From: Chloroflexota bacterium
Lineage (GTDB): Bacteria; Chloroflexota; Anaerolineae; Anaerolineales; Anaerolineaceae
DNA length: 43,106 nt
Assembly (NCBI GenBank): GCA_029561345.1
Contig: JAKQJC010000014.1
Coordinates: forward strand, 1-43,106
Reading direction: 5' to 3'
The notes beneath the pieces are model-generated. The model was given only the letters and a program-made list of their open reading frames with translations. It did no database searches and was not told where the DNA came from. Positions 18,021 to 27,311 of the stretch are shown here, one piece after another (positions within the stretch are counted from its first letter, which is position 1; the number at the start of each line of letters is the position of its first letter). Position numbers and translations under genes: made by a program.

Positions 18021-20939
18021 TTAAGCCTCCCAGGCCTTTCCGTTCCAGGCCGAAATCAACTGCGGCAGGCCCAGGTTGAGAAGAACCCGGCCTTCCTGTT
18101 CAATCGTCAGGGCAGGGGCTGCTTCGACCGTGCCCATGTACTGCAGCGGCAGCCCGGCAAATAACTGTTCAAAAGCCAGTGCCAGGCGCGGCTCCACCTC
18201 CACCAGCAGGCAGCCGGTGGTTTCGCCAAAGAGGGCCAGGCGGGCATCTGTGCCGCCGGGCAGGGCCAGCCTGAGGCCCAGGCGCCCGCCGATGCACATT
18301 TCAGCGGCGGCCACCGCCAGCCCGCCTTCGCTCAGGTCGTGGCAGGCGCGCACCAGGCGCTGGCTGATGGCCTGATGCAGGCGGCGGTAAACCTGCGGGG
18401 TTCGCTCTGCCACGGCAGGCGCCTGCCCGCCGGTCAGTCCCAGCACCAGGTTCAGATGGCTGCCGCCGAGAGCCGGATCAAAGAAGCCCACCCGGTAGAG
18501 GCGGCTGCCGGCTTTTTTCAAATCCATGGTCACAGCCAGGCTCAGGTCTTCCATCACACCGATACCCGAAATGAGCAGGGTGGGGGCAATGGCATGGCGC
18601 TGGCCGTCGTGACCGGTGTATTCGTTGTTGAGGGAGTCTTTGCCTGAAATGAAAGGCGTGCGGTGCAGCAGGGCGGCCTCGTAACAGCCGCGGGCGGCCT
18701 CGAGCAGCGAGCCGAGGGTTTCCGGACGCAGGGGATCGCCCCAGCAGAAGTTATCCAACACCGCCAGGCGGTCGGGGTTCGCGCCCACGGCCACGGCGTT
18801 GCGCACGGCCTCATCCACCACAGCGTGAGCCATGCGGCCGGCGTCCACCTTGCCGTATTCGGGGTTGATGCCGGCTGAAAGCACCACGGCAGCGGTGCCG
18901 CGGGTGCCCATCAGGCGCAGCACAGCTGCATCCGAGGGGCCGTCATCTTCGGCGCCGGTGAGGGGCTTGATGGTGGTGCCGCCCTGCACTTCGTGATCGT
19001 AAATGCGGATGACAGCTTCTTTTGAAGCAATATTGGGGTGGGCCAGCAGAGCCAGCAGGGTTTTGGCGGCGTCCAGCTTTTCGGGCAGCGCGGCTTCAGC
19101 CGGGGGACGGGTTGAAAGGCGGGCGGTGAGCTGGCGCTGGGGGATGCCGTCGTGCAGGAAGTGGTTTTCGAGGTTCAGCACCACGCGCCCGCCGCAGCGC
19201 ACCACCAGGCGGCCGGTGGGCTCAAACTGGCCGAGGTCGGTCAGTTCAACATCATACACGGCGCAGATGTCTTTCAGCGCGGGCAGGTTCTGCGGGGGAA
19301 CCGCCAGCACCATGCGTTCCTGGGCCTCAGAAAGCCAGATTTCCCACGGGGCCAGGCCGGGGTATTTCAGCGGGGCGCTGCTCAGGTCCACATCGGCGCC
19401 GATGGTGGAAGACATCTCGCCGATGGCCGAGGAGAAGCCGCCCGCGCCGCAGTCGGTGATGGCGTTGTAGAGACCCAGGTCGCGGGCGCGCACCACCACT
19501 TCGATGGTGCCTTTTTCGGTGATGGGGTTGCCAATTTGCACCGAGGCGCCGGCCACTTCGCCGGTCTGGGCATCCATGGTCATGGAGGAGAAGGTGGCGC
19601 CGCGCAGCCCGTCGCGCCCGGTGCGGCCGCCGATGACAATCACGCGGTCGCCGGGCTGGATCTGGCGGGGATGGCTGTTGAGGGGGGCGATGCCCAGGCA
19701 GCCGCAAAAGACCAGAGGATTGGCGGTGAAGCCTTCTTCATAGAGGATGCCGCCGCTGACGGTGGGGATGCCGATCTTGTTGCCGTAATCCTGCACGCCG
19801 CCGACCACGCCTGAAAGGATGCGGCGCGGGTGCAGCACGCCTTTGGGCAGGCTGTCCACGTCCAGATCCTGCGGGCCAAAGCACAGCACATCGGTGGCGG
19901 CCACCGGCCGGGCTGAAACCCCCAGCACATCGCGGATCACCCCACCGACGCCGGTGTTGGCGCCGCCGAAGGGTTCCACGGCTGAGGGGTGGTTGTGGGT
20001 TTCCACCTTGAAGGACACCTCATTCTGGCCGTCGTAGGTGATGATGCCCGCGTTATCCACAAAAGCCGAAAGCACCCAGGGCGCGGCAATCGCGTCGGTG
20101 GCGGCTTTCAGGTAGGTTTTCATGATGTTGTTGATGGTGGGGGTGGGGAATTTCGCTTGCAGGGCGGGGGGAAGGGCGTTGTGGTTTTCGATGGTGATGC
20201 GGGCTTTGAAGGTTTTGTGGACACAGTGTTCGCTCCAGGTCTGAGCGATGGCCTCGAACTCGACATCCGTCAGGTCGCGGTTCTCGGCCCGGCAGTATTC
20301 CTGGATGGCGCGCATCTCCTGCAAATCGAGGGCGGCGCGCCGGGTTTGCGAGAGGGCCAGCAAACCGGCGTCATCCAGGCTGCGCAGGTCCAGGCGTTCG
20401 ACGGTATCGCTGGCCTGCGCCTCCTGTGGAAAGAGCGGGGTTATTTCATGGAAGGCGCAGCGTTGAATGACCGGGTTGGCCAGCAGGCGGTTGGCCAGCC
20501 GTTCCAGCTCTTCAGGGCTCACCTGGCCTTCAATTTCGTAACGCTGGCCGCTGGCGGCGCGTTTGACGCCGGCCACACCCAGCACGGCGGCCGCGCGCAC
20601 TAGCTCTTCGGCCACCGGATCGGTGACGCCGGGGCGCAGGGCCACTTCCACCAGGCTGACGCCCTGCGGCAGGGGGGCGGGGGCGGCGCCGGCAGGCTTC
20701 CATTCGGCGCGCTGGGTAACCGGGTTGCAGAGCAGCTCCGCGGCCAGGCGCTGCAGGTCAGCTTCGCTCAGGTCGCCTTCGATGAAATAGAAGTCGGAAC
20801 AGTGAATGGCCTGCGCCGAAGTGATGCCCAGGGCATGCGCATCGGCCAGGCAGCCGCGCGAGCGCGGATCTTGCGCGTTCAGCGGCCGGACGGTAAAGCG
20901 GATTATTAATGCTTCAGGGGAAATTTTTGTCATGGCCAT
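18021..20939 (-). CDS. purL: FGAM synthase with two N-terminal PurS-like domains
   Basis: Synthetase subunit converting FGAR to FGAM with ATP and ammonia. The 972 residues are far above the 600-750 usual for a PurL with separate PurQ. The extra N-terminus holds two PurS-like modules, about residues 10-80 and 94-163, which end in parallel motifs (LLCNPVTQRAEW and LLANPVIQRCAF). The PurL body follows: TDVEFEAIAQTWSEHCVHKT, then KVETHNHPSAVEPFGGANTG, GGRTGRDGLRGATFSS and CHDLSEGGLAVA. The start is the ATG at 20939 (another ATG at 20933). No separate purS is seen in the window. First gene of the block. Confidence 0.95.
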   Translation of the reverse strand: MAMTKISPEALIIRFTVRPLNAQDPRSRGCLADAHALGITSAQAIHCSDFYFIEGDLSEADLQRLAAELLCNPVTQRAEWKPAGAAPAPLPQGVSLVEVALRPGVTDPVAEELVRAAAVLGVAGVKRAASGQRYEIEGQVSPEELERLANRLLANPVIQRCAFHEITPLFPQEAQASDTVERLDLRSLDDAGLLALSQTRRAALDLQEMRAIQEYCRAENRDLTDVEFEAIAQTWSEHCVHKTFKARITIENHNALPPALQAKFPTPTINNIMKTYLKAATDAIAAPWVLSAFVDNAGIITYDGQNEVSFKVETHNHPSAVEPFGGANTGVGGVIRDVLGVSARPVAATDVLCFGPQDLDVDSLPKGVLHPRRILSGVVGGVQDYGNKIGIPTVSGGILYEEGFTANPLVFCGCLGIAPLNSHPRQIQPGDRVIVIGGRTGRDGLRGATFSSMTMDAQTGEVAGASVQIGNPITEKGTIEVVVRARDLGLYNAITDCGAGGFSSAIGEMSSTIGADVDLSSAPLKYPGLAPWEIWLSEAQERMVLAVPPQNLPALKDICAVYDVELTDLGQFEPTGRLVVRCGGRVVLNLENHFLHDGIPQRQLTARLSTRPPAEAALPEKLDAAKTLLALLAHPNIASKEAVIRIYDHEVQGGTTIKPLTGAEDDGPSDAAVLRLMGTRGTAAVVLSAGINPEYGKVDAGRMAHAVVDEAVRNAVAVGANPDRLAVLDNFCWGDPLRPETLGSLLEAARGCYEAALLHRTPFISGKDSLNNEYTGHDGQRHAIAPTLLISGIGVMEDLSLAVTMDLKKAGSRLYRVGFFDPALGGSHLNLVLGLTGGQAPAVAERTPQVYRRLHQAISQRLVRACHDLSEGGLAVAAAEMCIGGRLGLRLALPGGTDARLALFGETTGCLLVEVEPRLALAFEQLFAGLPLQYMGTVEAAPALTIEQEGRVLLNLGLPQLISAWNGKAWEA

Positions 20940-20963
20940 CCCAATAAATTAGAATGAAGTGCG

Positions 20964-20992
20964 ATTTTACCCCGCCCGGCGGTTATCGTCAA
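20964..20992 (-). promoter_or_regulatory. Promoter of the purine gene block
   Basis: On the minus strand a -35 TTGACG (20987-20992), a 17-base spacer and a -10 TAAAAT (20964-20969) lie ahead of purL. Transcription would begin near 20957, leaving a leader of under 20 bases. No purine riboswitch or long leader is possible between this promoter and the gene. Confidence 0.72.
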
Positions 20993-21207
20993 TGGTTGTC
21001 TAGTCATTCAGACAAGACAAAATGTCATTATTTATGATGATTTTTTGTAATGCCTCATGCACAGCGTAAAATGACCATCTGAACCGCTCCTTGGGCTTTT
21101 GCCTGCCCACCCCACCTGCCCTCGACTGGGTTGTCAGAGGGTCGAAGGGAGCTTGGATCATCAGAAAGACCTTCACGCTGGCTTCGGCCCGCTTTCACCC
21201 TCTGGTG

Positions 21208-22314
21208 TCAGGGGCGGGGGGTGGGCGTGGCGGTTGGAATGGGCGCCTGGCCGTCGGCCGGGCCGCAGTGCATGGGGGCCGCCGGAGCGGGCGCGGATGG
21301 CTCAGGAAAGGCGCCGGTTAATTCGCCGCAGCCGGCAGGGGCTTCCAGCGGCAGCAGCCAGCGGCTCATCACCTGCAGGGTGAGACCGCCCTCGCTGTAC
21401 ACCGGCGCAAAACCGTTCTGCACGCTGCGGTTGAGCATTTCGGCCACCTGCACGGCCTGCCGCCCTTCCACCACCACCACGCGGCGCTGCCCCTCAACCG
21501 GGCAGCGGGCGGCCTCTTCCAGGCCGGTCAGGGTGGGGGCGTCCAGCGGCCAGGTCTGACCCAGGCCGGCAATCCACGGCTCACTCAGCCAGAGGGCCAG
21601 CCGCTCAGGAGCGTAGGTTTCGAGGGCTTTGGCCTCGTAACGCTCCAGCAAGAAGAAGGTGTTGATCAGAGAGGGGGCAATTTCAGGCGCGGGCATGCAG
21701 TTGTTGCACAGGTTTTCACGGTTCAGCCAGTCGGGGTCGTGCAGCCAGCGGTCAAGGCCATCGAGGGTGACACTGTTGCTGCGCCAGGCGTTGACCTCCA
21801 TCACCACCTGCTGCCCGCCCGACTGCGGCGGGTTGTAGGCGGTGGGATCTGCATCCAGAAAGCCCTGCTGATCCACGGCATTCAACAGGGCGCACACTTC
21901 GCCGCGGCTGAGCATCTGCGCGGCATAACGGCAGGCGGAGCCCTCGCAAATGCGCACGATCAACTGTCCGGTGGCATAGAGCACCAGGTTGTGCTGCTGG
22001 CTGAGGGGATTGGCCATGGGCCCGCCCTGCAGGCTGAAACGCACCAGCACCGGCGCAGGCTGCCATTCATGCCGGCCCAGCGGCGGCTGGGGGGTGCTGG
22101 TGGGAGATGGGCCGGGTGTGCGGGTGGCTGTGGGCGTGATGGTGGGCGTTTCGGTGGGAAAGCGCGTGGGAAAGGGCCGCGGCGTGGCGCTGGGCGAGGG
22201 GGTGATGGTAGGGGCCGAGGTGAACGTGACGGTCGGCGCAGGCGTGAGGGTGGGCTGCTGGCAGCCTGCCAGCAGCAATAATCCCAGACACAGCCAGAGC
22301 CATCCGTGTTTCAT
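21208..22314 (-). CDS. Thr/Pro-rich lipoprotein of unknown function
   Basis: Secreted lipoprotein of 368 residues. A signal peptide ends in LLAGC (Cys18). A low-complexity Thr/Pro/Ser linker follows at about residues 20-78 (for example TPTATRTPGPSPTSTPQPP), as is common in Anaerolineae envelope proteins. The soluble part has a cysteine pair in CEGSACRYAA and another in NLCNNCMP, and a second short Pro/Thr stretch at the extreme C-terminus. I do not recognise the domain. AAAGGG precedes the ATG. It is the last gene of a four-gene operon, 18 bases after the YwaF-like gene. Confidence 0.8.
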   Translation of the reverse strand: MKHGWLWLCLGLLLLAGCQQPTLTPAPTVTFTSAPTITPSPSATPRPFPTRFPTETPTITPTATRTPGPSPTSTPQPPLGRHEWQPAPVLVRFSLQGGPMANPLSQQHNLVLYATGQLIVRICEGSACRYAAQMLSRGEVCALLNAVDQQGFLDADPTAYNPPQSGGQQVVMEVNAWRSNSVTLDGLDRWLHDPDWLNRENLCNNCMPAPEIAPSLINTFFLLERYEAKALETYAPERLALWLSEPWIAGLGQTWPLDAPTLTGLEEAARCPVEGQRRVVVVEGRQAVQVAEMLNRSVQNGFAPVYSEGGLTLQVMSRWLLPLEAPAGCGELTGAFPEPSAPAPAAPMHCGPADGQAPIPTATPTPRP

Positions 22315-22332
22315 TTTATGACCCTTTTGTTT

Positions 22333-23076
22333 TTATGCCGGCTGCAGCTGGCGCTTTTTGCGCCAGTCGATGATGATGAACGGCAGGTAGAGGATCAGCA
22401 TCATCACCAGCCCGATACCTTCCACTGCCAGCAGATACCAGGGCCAGGGGCCGAGCACATCCATCAGGCTGGCAGTTTCAGGTTTGTGCATCACATACAT
22501 GAAGTTGCTGCCGATGAGCAGGTTGAGGCCGTACACGGCCACCATGTAAAGATTGGCGCCAATCAGCACCCGCGGGAACGATGCCCAGGTGGGGCGGAAG
22601 CCCTCCACCACGGTCAGGTAGATGGGTTCAGAAAGCAGCAGGCCGTGGGCCAGAATGGTTTGCACGGCGCGCACATGCGGCAGGCCGTAGGCGCCGGCAT
22701 TGGGGGTCAGCACAGCCTGCAGTGCCCCGGCAATGCCCAGCAGGTAGGAAAATTCATAGAGGGTCTGGTTGCGCGTGATCAGCATGGCCACATTGACAAA
22801 GACAAACATGCTGCACAGGTGGAAAGGCAGCATTTCCTGCATGGTCCATTCGCCGATGGCAAGCTTCCAGATGTGCCAGACGGATTCAATGACCAGGGTG
22901 GCGATGGCCATGCCGTAGCGGAAGTTGCGGCGGAAGGTTTCGTCTTTGATGCGCCGCAGATAAATAAATGAAAGGTTGAACAGAATGAAGAAGGCGATGA
23001 AAGCCAGGTGTCCGGGTCCAAAAAGTTCAAACGGCGGTCCGGAATAATCCTTTGCGAAGTAATCTGTCCAATTCAT
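22333..23076 (-). CDS. YwaF/TIGR02206-type integral membrane protein
   Basis: Polytopic membrane protein of 247 residues with about seven membrane segments. It matches the pattern I know for YwaF (TP0381-type) proteins: [20 protein letters not shown], a middle helix ending [31 protein letters not shown] and LGPWPWYLL. The family is related to eukaryotic TMEM164; conserved His/Cys residues such as those in LPFHLC may be functional, but no reaction is established for the bacterial members. The ATG overlaps the pncC stop as ATGA (23073-23076). Confidence 0.8.
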   Translation of the reverse strand: MNWTDYFAKDYSGPPFELFGPGHLAFIAFFILFNLSFIYLRRIKDETFRRNFRYGMAIATLVIESVWHIWKLAIGEWTMQEMLPFHLCSMFVFVNVAMLITRNQTLYEFSYLLGIAGALQAVLTPNAGAYGLPHVRAVQTILAHGLLLSEPIYLTVVEGFRPTWASFPRVLIGANLYMVAVYGLNLLIGSNFMYVMHKPETASLMDVLGPWPWYLLAVEGIGLVMMLILYLPFIIIDWRKKRQLQPA

Positions 23077-23561
23077 GAATGCGTTTCTCCTTCCAGGTAC
23101 TCCATTAATAATTGCAGGGCGGCTTCAGCCGAGAAAATCTTGTTTTCTTCGCGGCTGCCCTGCCAGAGATGATGCCGCGCACGGTCGCCGGTGGGCGTGC
23201 TGAGGGCAATCCACACCGTGCCGACGGGCTTTTCGGGGGTGCCGCCGCCCGGGCCGGCGATGCCGGTGGTGGCCAGGGCCAGGTCAGCCCCCAGGCGTTC
23301 GCGCGCACCGCGCGCCATTTCAAGGACGGTTTCGCGGCTGACCGCCCCGTGGGCTGCCAGGGTTTCTTCCTTCACCCCCAGCAGGGCCACCTTGATGCGG
23401 TTATCGTAGGCAGCCACGCCGCCGAGAAAATAATCGGATGAGCCCGGTACATTGGTCAGCCGGTGGCTGATCAGCCCGCCGGTGCACGATTCCGCGGTGG
23501 CCAGGGTCAGCTTCAGGCGGCGCAGCAGCGGTCCGACCAATTCTTCAAGCGGTTCAGGCAT
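23073..23561 (-). CDS. pncC: Nicotinamide-nucleotide amidohydrolase (CinA C-terminal domain)
   Basis: Stand-alone CinA-C/PncC protein of 162 residues that deamidates nicotinamide mononucleotide in the pyridine nucleotide salvage cycle. The family signature is complete: [52 protein letters not shown]. No N-terminal MoCF domain is present, as usual for PncC. Its start overlaps the end of the upstream secreted-protein gene by eight bases and its stop overlaps the next gene by four, so all are translated from one message. The link of NMN recycling to these envelope proteins is not evident. Confidence 0.93.
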   Translation of the reverse strand: MPEPLEELVGPLLRRLKLTLATAESCTGGLISHRLTNVPGSSDYFLGGVAAYDNRIKVALLGVKEETLAAHGAVSRETVLEMARGARERLGADLALATTGIAGPGGGTPEKPVGTVWIALSTPTGDRARHHLWQGSREENKIFSAEAALQLLMEYLEGETHS

Positions 23562-25278
23562 GGCGGCTGCGCTTTCTGCAGGCCAGGCCGCCTAATCCCA
23601 ACACCAGGGCCAGCGGAGCGGCGCCGCAAATGCCGCCGGAACCGGTTTTGGGTGTGCCAGTTGGCGCGGCGGTGGCGGCAGCCGGAGCCGTGGTTGGTTC
23701 AGGGGCGGCCGTGGGAGCCAGGGTGGGGGCTGCCGTGGGCGCGGCAGTCGGAACGGCGGTTGGCTCAGGGGTGGCCGTGGGCTGCGGGGTGGGGGTGGGC
23801 AGAGGCGGTGCCTGCCATTCGCCCAGCCAGAGCACATCATTGGTCCAGATGCGGTTGGCGCCGTCCGAGGCGGTGATGGTGAGGGTTTCGAGCCCGCCGG
23901 CCTGGCCCTCAGGCACATCCACCACCAGCCAGAGGATTTTACGCTGGCCGGGTGAAACGGTGATGCTTTCCAACGGCGCGTTCAGATCAGGTGCGCTTTC
24001 AGACCCGGCATAAAACTTTGCGGGCAGGCTGCGGGTGGAACTGACGCTGAGCTGCGCGGTGACGGTTTCAGGCGCGGTGACGATATGCCGGATCTGCACC
24101 TGGCCGGCCTGCGGCACCCACAGGCTGGCATTGTGCGAGATGAACAGCGGCCGGGTTTCTTCCCCTGCCATGGGCACGGCATAGGGACCGGCGCAGGTGA
24201 TGCCGTTCTGCTGCAGGCTGCCCCGCCCGTTTAACACGGGCAAGGCCGAAAGCGGCGATTCCTGGCCTTCATAACATACATATAATTTCAGCACTTCCTG
24301 ATCGAGCTGGCCCTTGCCCTCATCCAGGTCGAGGGTCATTTTCAGATACATTTCCCAATCTTCGCCGGCCAGGTTCAGGCCTTGCGGGCAGGTCAGGTCC
24401 TGAGCCGGATCCAGACCCAGCGCCATCCACCGGCGGCCCTCTTCTGCCGGCAAAAGCTGGTTGACCAATCCCATGCGCTCCGGCAGGATCAGCAGCGGGC
24501 CTTCAATCAGGCTTTTGCCGGATTGTTTCAGAGATTGCAGGGCCACCTGCGGAGCCATATCACGCCCGTACATCAGCGGCAGACGAATGCCGTTGGAAGT
24601 GTCGGCGGGCAGGGGAAAATCGAGGGCCATGAACACCTGTCCGTTTTTAATGTAATCAGCCCATTTCTGACAGGTGGGCGTATCCAGCGTCATGCCCTGG
24701 AAGCCGGTCCAGGTTTCAAGCTCATAATAGGTGTAGCTGGCATTCTGAGACCGGCCGTCTCCCTGGACGGCGGGTGAACGCGCTGCACGGCCTGAAACCG
24801 GCTGCACCAGGCTGCCCGTTTGCGCCGGGCTGACCCAGGTTTCAAGCATTTCGTAATCTTTCCACCCGTCTGATGAGATTTCCACCATTTCATAAACGGG
24901 CAGGCCGTTTGAACCGGTCAGCACAGGCGCCTGGTACTCGATCTGCACTTTTTGGTCAGGCTGCAGGTTGCTGAACACAAAGGGCGGGCCGCCCGGGTCT
25001 GGCTGGATGCCGGGGAATGCGATGCCGGTAATTTCCTGGGAGGGGTTCCAGGTGTAGGTGACCGGGCCGCCCGGATCGCCGGTCACGCTCAATTCGCGGC
25101 TGACCTTTTCACCGGCGGTCGCCGAGTGGCTGCCTTTGACCCGCACGTAAAAATCGGGTGCCAGGCCCAGCAACAAGCGGGAAAACGAAGATGTGCAGGC
25201 CAGTGAACTGGCCAGCAAGGCCAGAACGACCAGCAACAGCTGCGGTTTGCGGCAGAAGATGAAAAAAAATCTTTTCAT
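23554..25278 (-). CDS. Secreted protein with C-terminal sorting-type tail
   Basis: 574 residues, unrecognised function. The N-terminus has a charged start and hydrophobic core ([18 protein letters not shown]), a signal peptide, possibly of lipoprotein type although the lipobox is imperfect. The middle region looks like beta-sandwich modules, including a CARDB/Ig-like stretch near residues 390-490. A Thr/Ala/Pro linker (about 495-545) leads to a tripartite end: a Gly-Cys motif ([11 protein letters not shown]), a hydrophobic segment ([11 protein letters not shown]) and a basic tail (CRKRSRHA). This layout resembles protein-sorting CTERM signals. AAGGAGG precedes the ATG. First gene of the operon. 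Confidence 0.82.
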   Translation of the reverse strand: MKRFFFIFCRKPQLLLVVLALLASSLACTSSFSRLLLGLAPDFYVRVKGSHSATAGEKVSRELSVTGDPGGPVTYTWNPSQEITGIAFPGIQPDPGGPPFVFSNLQPDQKVQIEYQAPVLTGSNGLPVYEMVEISSDGWKDYEMLETWVSPAQTGSLVQPVSGRAARSPAVQGDGRSQNASYTYYELETWTGFQGMTLDTPTCQKWADYIKNGQVFMALDFPLPADTSNGIRLPLMYGRDMAPQVALQSLKQSGKSLIEGPLLILPERMGLVNQLLPAEEGRRWMALGLDPAQDLTCPQGLNLAGEDWEMYLKMTLDLDEGKGQLDQEVLKLYVCYEGQESPLSALPVLNGRGSLQQNGITCAGPYAVPMAGEETRPLFISHNASLWVPQAGQVQIRHIVTAPETVTAQLSVSSTRSLPAKFYAGSESAPDLNAPLESITVSPGQRKILWLVVDVPEGQAGGLETLTITASDGANRIWTNDVLWLGEWQAPPLPTPTPQPTATPEPTAVPTAAPTAAPTLAPTAAPEPTTAPAAATAAPTGTPKTGSGGICGAAPLALVLGLGGLACRKRSRHA

Positions 25279-25363
25279 GGCCAGCCTCCTTGTTCAGAAA
25301 AATGCGACACTTCAAATAAGGGATATTTTAAAGGATTATAGTGCATTTTCACACTTCCTGCTC

Positions 25364-25392
25364 TTAACCTGCCGTCAAAATTCGGTTAGAAT
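25364..25392 (+). promoter_or_regulatory. Possible promoter of the homoserine dehydrogenase operon
   Basis: A -35 TTAACC (25364-25369), 17-base spacer and -10 TAGAAT (25387-25392) lie 42 bases ahead of the ATG. The hexamers are moderate matches only. A TATAAT on the minus strand (25335-25340) could serve the divergent operon, but no -35 is seen for it. Confidence 0.42.
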
Positions 25393-25434
25393 CAAGCCAG
25401 TTCTACCCATCATTTACAAGGAAGGGATTATTCC

Positions 25435-26457
25435 ATGCATCATCAACTGGTTCTGGTCGGCTTTGGCAACGTGGGGCAGGCTTTGGTGCGCCTGCTGCTG
25501 CGCAAACGTGAACAACTGGCCCGCGAACGCGGATTGACCTTCTCATTCACCGGCATTGCCACCGGACGGCACGGCATGGCCATTGATCCCAACGGTCTGG
25601 ACGCCGAGAAAGCCCTGGCTCTGGCCGCCGCCGGACAATCCATCAGCAGCCTTTCCAGCGTGCCGGTTCCCGCTGATTCCCTGGCCTTTGTCCAGGCCTG
25701 CCCGGGGACGGTGCTCTTTGAAAACTCGCCGGTCAACCGTTTCACCGGCCAACCCGCGCTGGATCACCTGAAGGCAGCCCTCAGCAAGGGCATGCACGCC
25801 ATCACCGCCAACAAAGGCCCGGTGGTGCACGGCTACCGCGAACTGAAAGCCCTGGCAGCCGAAAACCACTGCCGCTTCATGTTTGAATCAACCGTGATGG
25901 ACGGTGCGCCCATTTTCTCGCTCTTCCGCGAACCGCTGCCTTGCGCCGATCTGCTGGGTTTTCACGGCATTCTTAATTCCTGCACCAATCTCATCCTCAC
26001 GCGCATGGAAACCGGCGAGACCTTTGAAGAGGCGGTGCGCTATGCCCAATCGGTGGGCATTGCTGAAACCGATCCTTCAGCCGATGTGGACGGCTGGGAT
26101 GCCGCCATCAAGGTGGCCGCCCTTTCCACCGTGCTGATGGGCATTCCGCTGACCCCCCAGCAGGTCAACCCGCAGGGCATCAGCGGGCTGAGTGTGGAAC
26201 AGGTGGCGGCTGCCAAACGCGAAGGCAAGCGCTGGAAGCTGGTTTGCCGCGCGCGCCGCGAAGGCGACAGCATCACGGCCAGCGTGCAGCCTGAAATGGT
26301 CGGCCCTGATTCGCCGCTCTACTGCATCAACGGCACCAGCTCCTATGTTCAGTTTGCCCTGGATGTGCTGCCGGGCCTGGGCGTGGTGGAAAACGATCCC
26401 GGCCCCGAAACCACCGCTTTTGGCCTGCTGGCCGATTTTATCAATGCGGCGGCATGA
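25435..26457 (+). CDS. Homoserine dehydrogenase
   Basis: Reduces aspartate semialdehyde to homoserine with NAD(P)H on the Thr/Met/Ile branch. The 340 residues cover the Rossmann domain (VGFGNVGQAL) and the catalytic domain; there is no C-terminal ACT domain, so threonine inhibition of the usual type is not expected. Landmarks are ITANKGPV, the segment FESTVMDGAPIFS, GILNSCTNLIL, and the catalytic Lys in DVDGWDAAIK. It starts behind AAGGAAGGG. Its stop overlaps the next start as ATGA. It is the first of five tightly packed genes. Confidence 0.87.
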   Translation: MHHQLVLVGFGNVGQALVRLLLRKREQLARERGLTFSFTGIATGRHGMAIDPNGLDAEKALALAAAGQSISSLSSVPVPADSLAFVQACPGTVLFENSPVNRFTGQPALDHLKAALSKGMHAITANKGPVVHGYRELKALAAENHCRFMFESTVMDGAPIFSLFREPLPCADLLGFHGILNSCTNLILTRMETGETFEEAVRYAQSVGIAETDPSADVDGWDAAIKVAALSTVLMGIPLTPQQVNPQGISGLSVEQVAAAKREGKRWKLVCRARREGDSITASVQPEMVGPDSPLYCINGTSSYVQFALDVLPGLGVVENDPGPETTAFGLLADFINAAA

Positions 26458-27311
26458 GCGAAGCTTTTATCGTCGCAGCGGCGGGCGCTGAGGTTGGACC
26501 ACCAGGCGGGCTGTTCAAGGCGCTGTGCGCCCAGGGCATGGTCCCGCTGGAGCGGATTGAAGAAACGCTCTGGGCGGGCAGCCCGTTGGCTGAGCTGCCC
26601 CTGCCGGCGGCGCTCTGCCTGCGCGGCAATGCCTCAGGCCAGCAGGCGGTGCATGCCGCTGCCCAGGCCATCAGCGCAGGTGATAATCACCTGATTCTGT
26701 GCGGCGGGATGGGCGAAGGCCTGCCCGGCGCTGACTGGCTGCCCCTGGCGGCCAGCACAGCTGCCCGCTGGAACCTGACCCGCGCAGAGCTGGATGAAGC
26801 TGTGCTCAGCCGCGGCGGGCCGTGGGATAGGGACGGCCTGGCCGCCCTGACTCCCCTTCAAGGCGATGCACCTCTGACGCGCGCGCATTTCAGCGCGCCG
26901 CAGCCAGGCGCTGCCGCCTTTTTGCTATCCTCCACCCCGGCGGTGGGCTCACTCAACCTCATCCCGCAGGCGCGGGTGATTGGCTGCGCGGCCGCGGCGC
27001 CGCAAAAAGATGTGATGGGAATATTACCGGCTGCGCTGCGCGCCATTCGCCAGGCCGGGCTGACCCTTGCGGAAATTGAACTGGCGCTGGTCAACGAACA
27101 CAGCGCCGCCTTTCCGCTCACGGTGCAGCGCGCCCTGGAACTGCCGGCGGAGAGGATCAATCCGCAGCCTGAGCCGCTTGCGCCGGCCGATGGGGCAGTG
27201 CTGCTGCTGCGCCTGCTGGAAGGCCTGCAGCAAAGGAAAGCTGTTTACGGGCTGGCCCTCTGCAGCCTGCCTGACGGCAGCGGCCTGGCCACCGTGATGG
27301 AGTGCTTGTGA
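26454..27311 (+). CDS. Thiolase-fold protein lacking catalytic residues
   Basis: A 285-residue protein with the outline of a thiolase but much shorter than the usual 390-400. The N-terminus (SEAFIVAAAGAEVGPPGG) matches the thiolase start. ASGQQAVHAAAQAISAGDNH matches the nucleophile region, yet the position of the acyl-accepting Cys is Asn59. Near the C-terminus NEHSAAF corresponds to NEAFAA and GLALCSLPDGSGLAT to the second Cys loop (Cys kept), while the GHP histidine is replaced in PQPEPLAP. A large central part is missing. It is therefore probably not a working thiolase and may be a binding or structural protein. It overlaps its neighbours by 4 bases and 1 base. Confidence 0.72.
   Translation: MSEAFIVAAAGAEVGPPGGLFKALCAQGMVPLERIEETLWAGSPLAELPLPAALCLRGNASGQQAVHAAAQAISAGDNHLILCGGMGEGLPGADWLPLAASTAARWNLTRAELDEAVLSRGGPWDRDGLAALTPLQGDAPLTRAHFSAPQPGAAAFLLSSTPAVGSLNLIPQARVIGCAAAAPQKDVMGILPAALRAIRQAGLTLAEIELALVNEHSAAFPLTVQRALELPAERINPQPEPLAPADGAVLLLRLLEGLQQRKAVYGLALCSLPDGSGLATVMECL

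Noticed and set aside
22080..22260. Repetitive GGTGGG/GTGGGC-type DNA
   Set aside because: It encodes the Thr/Pro-rich linker of the lipoprotein; irregular codon repeats, not a tandem-repeat locus or CRISPR.
23680..23800. Tandem-looking GCCGTGGG repeats
   Set aside because: This is the Thr/Ala/Pro linker of the 574-residue secreted protein; no fixed repeat unit or spacer.
26454..27311. Annotation as acetyl-CoA acetyltransferase
   Set aside because: The nucleophilic Cys and the GHP His are absent and the protein is over 100 residues short, so an active thiolase is unlikely.
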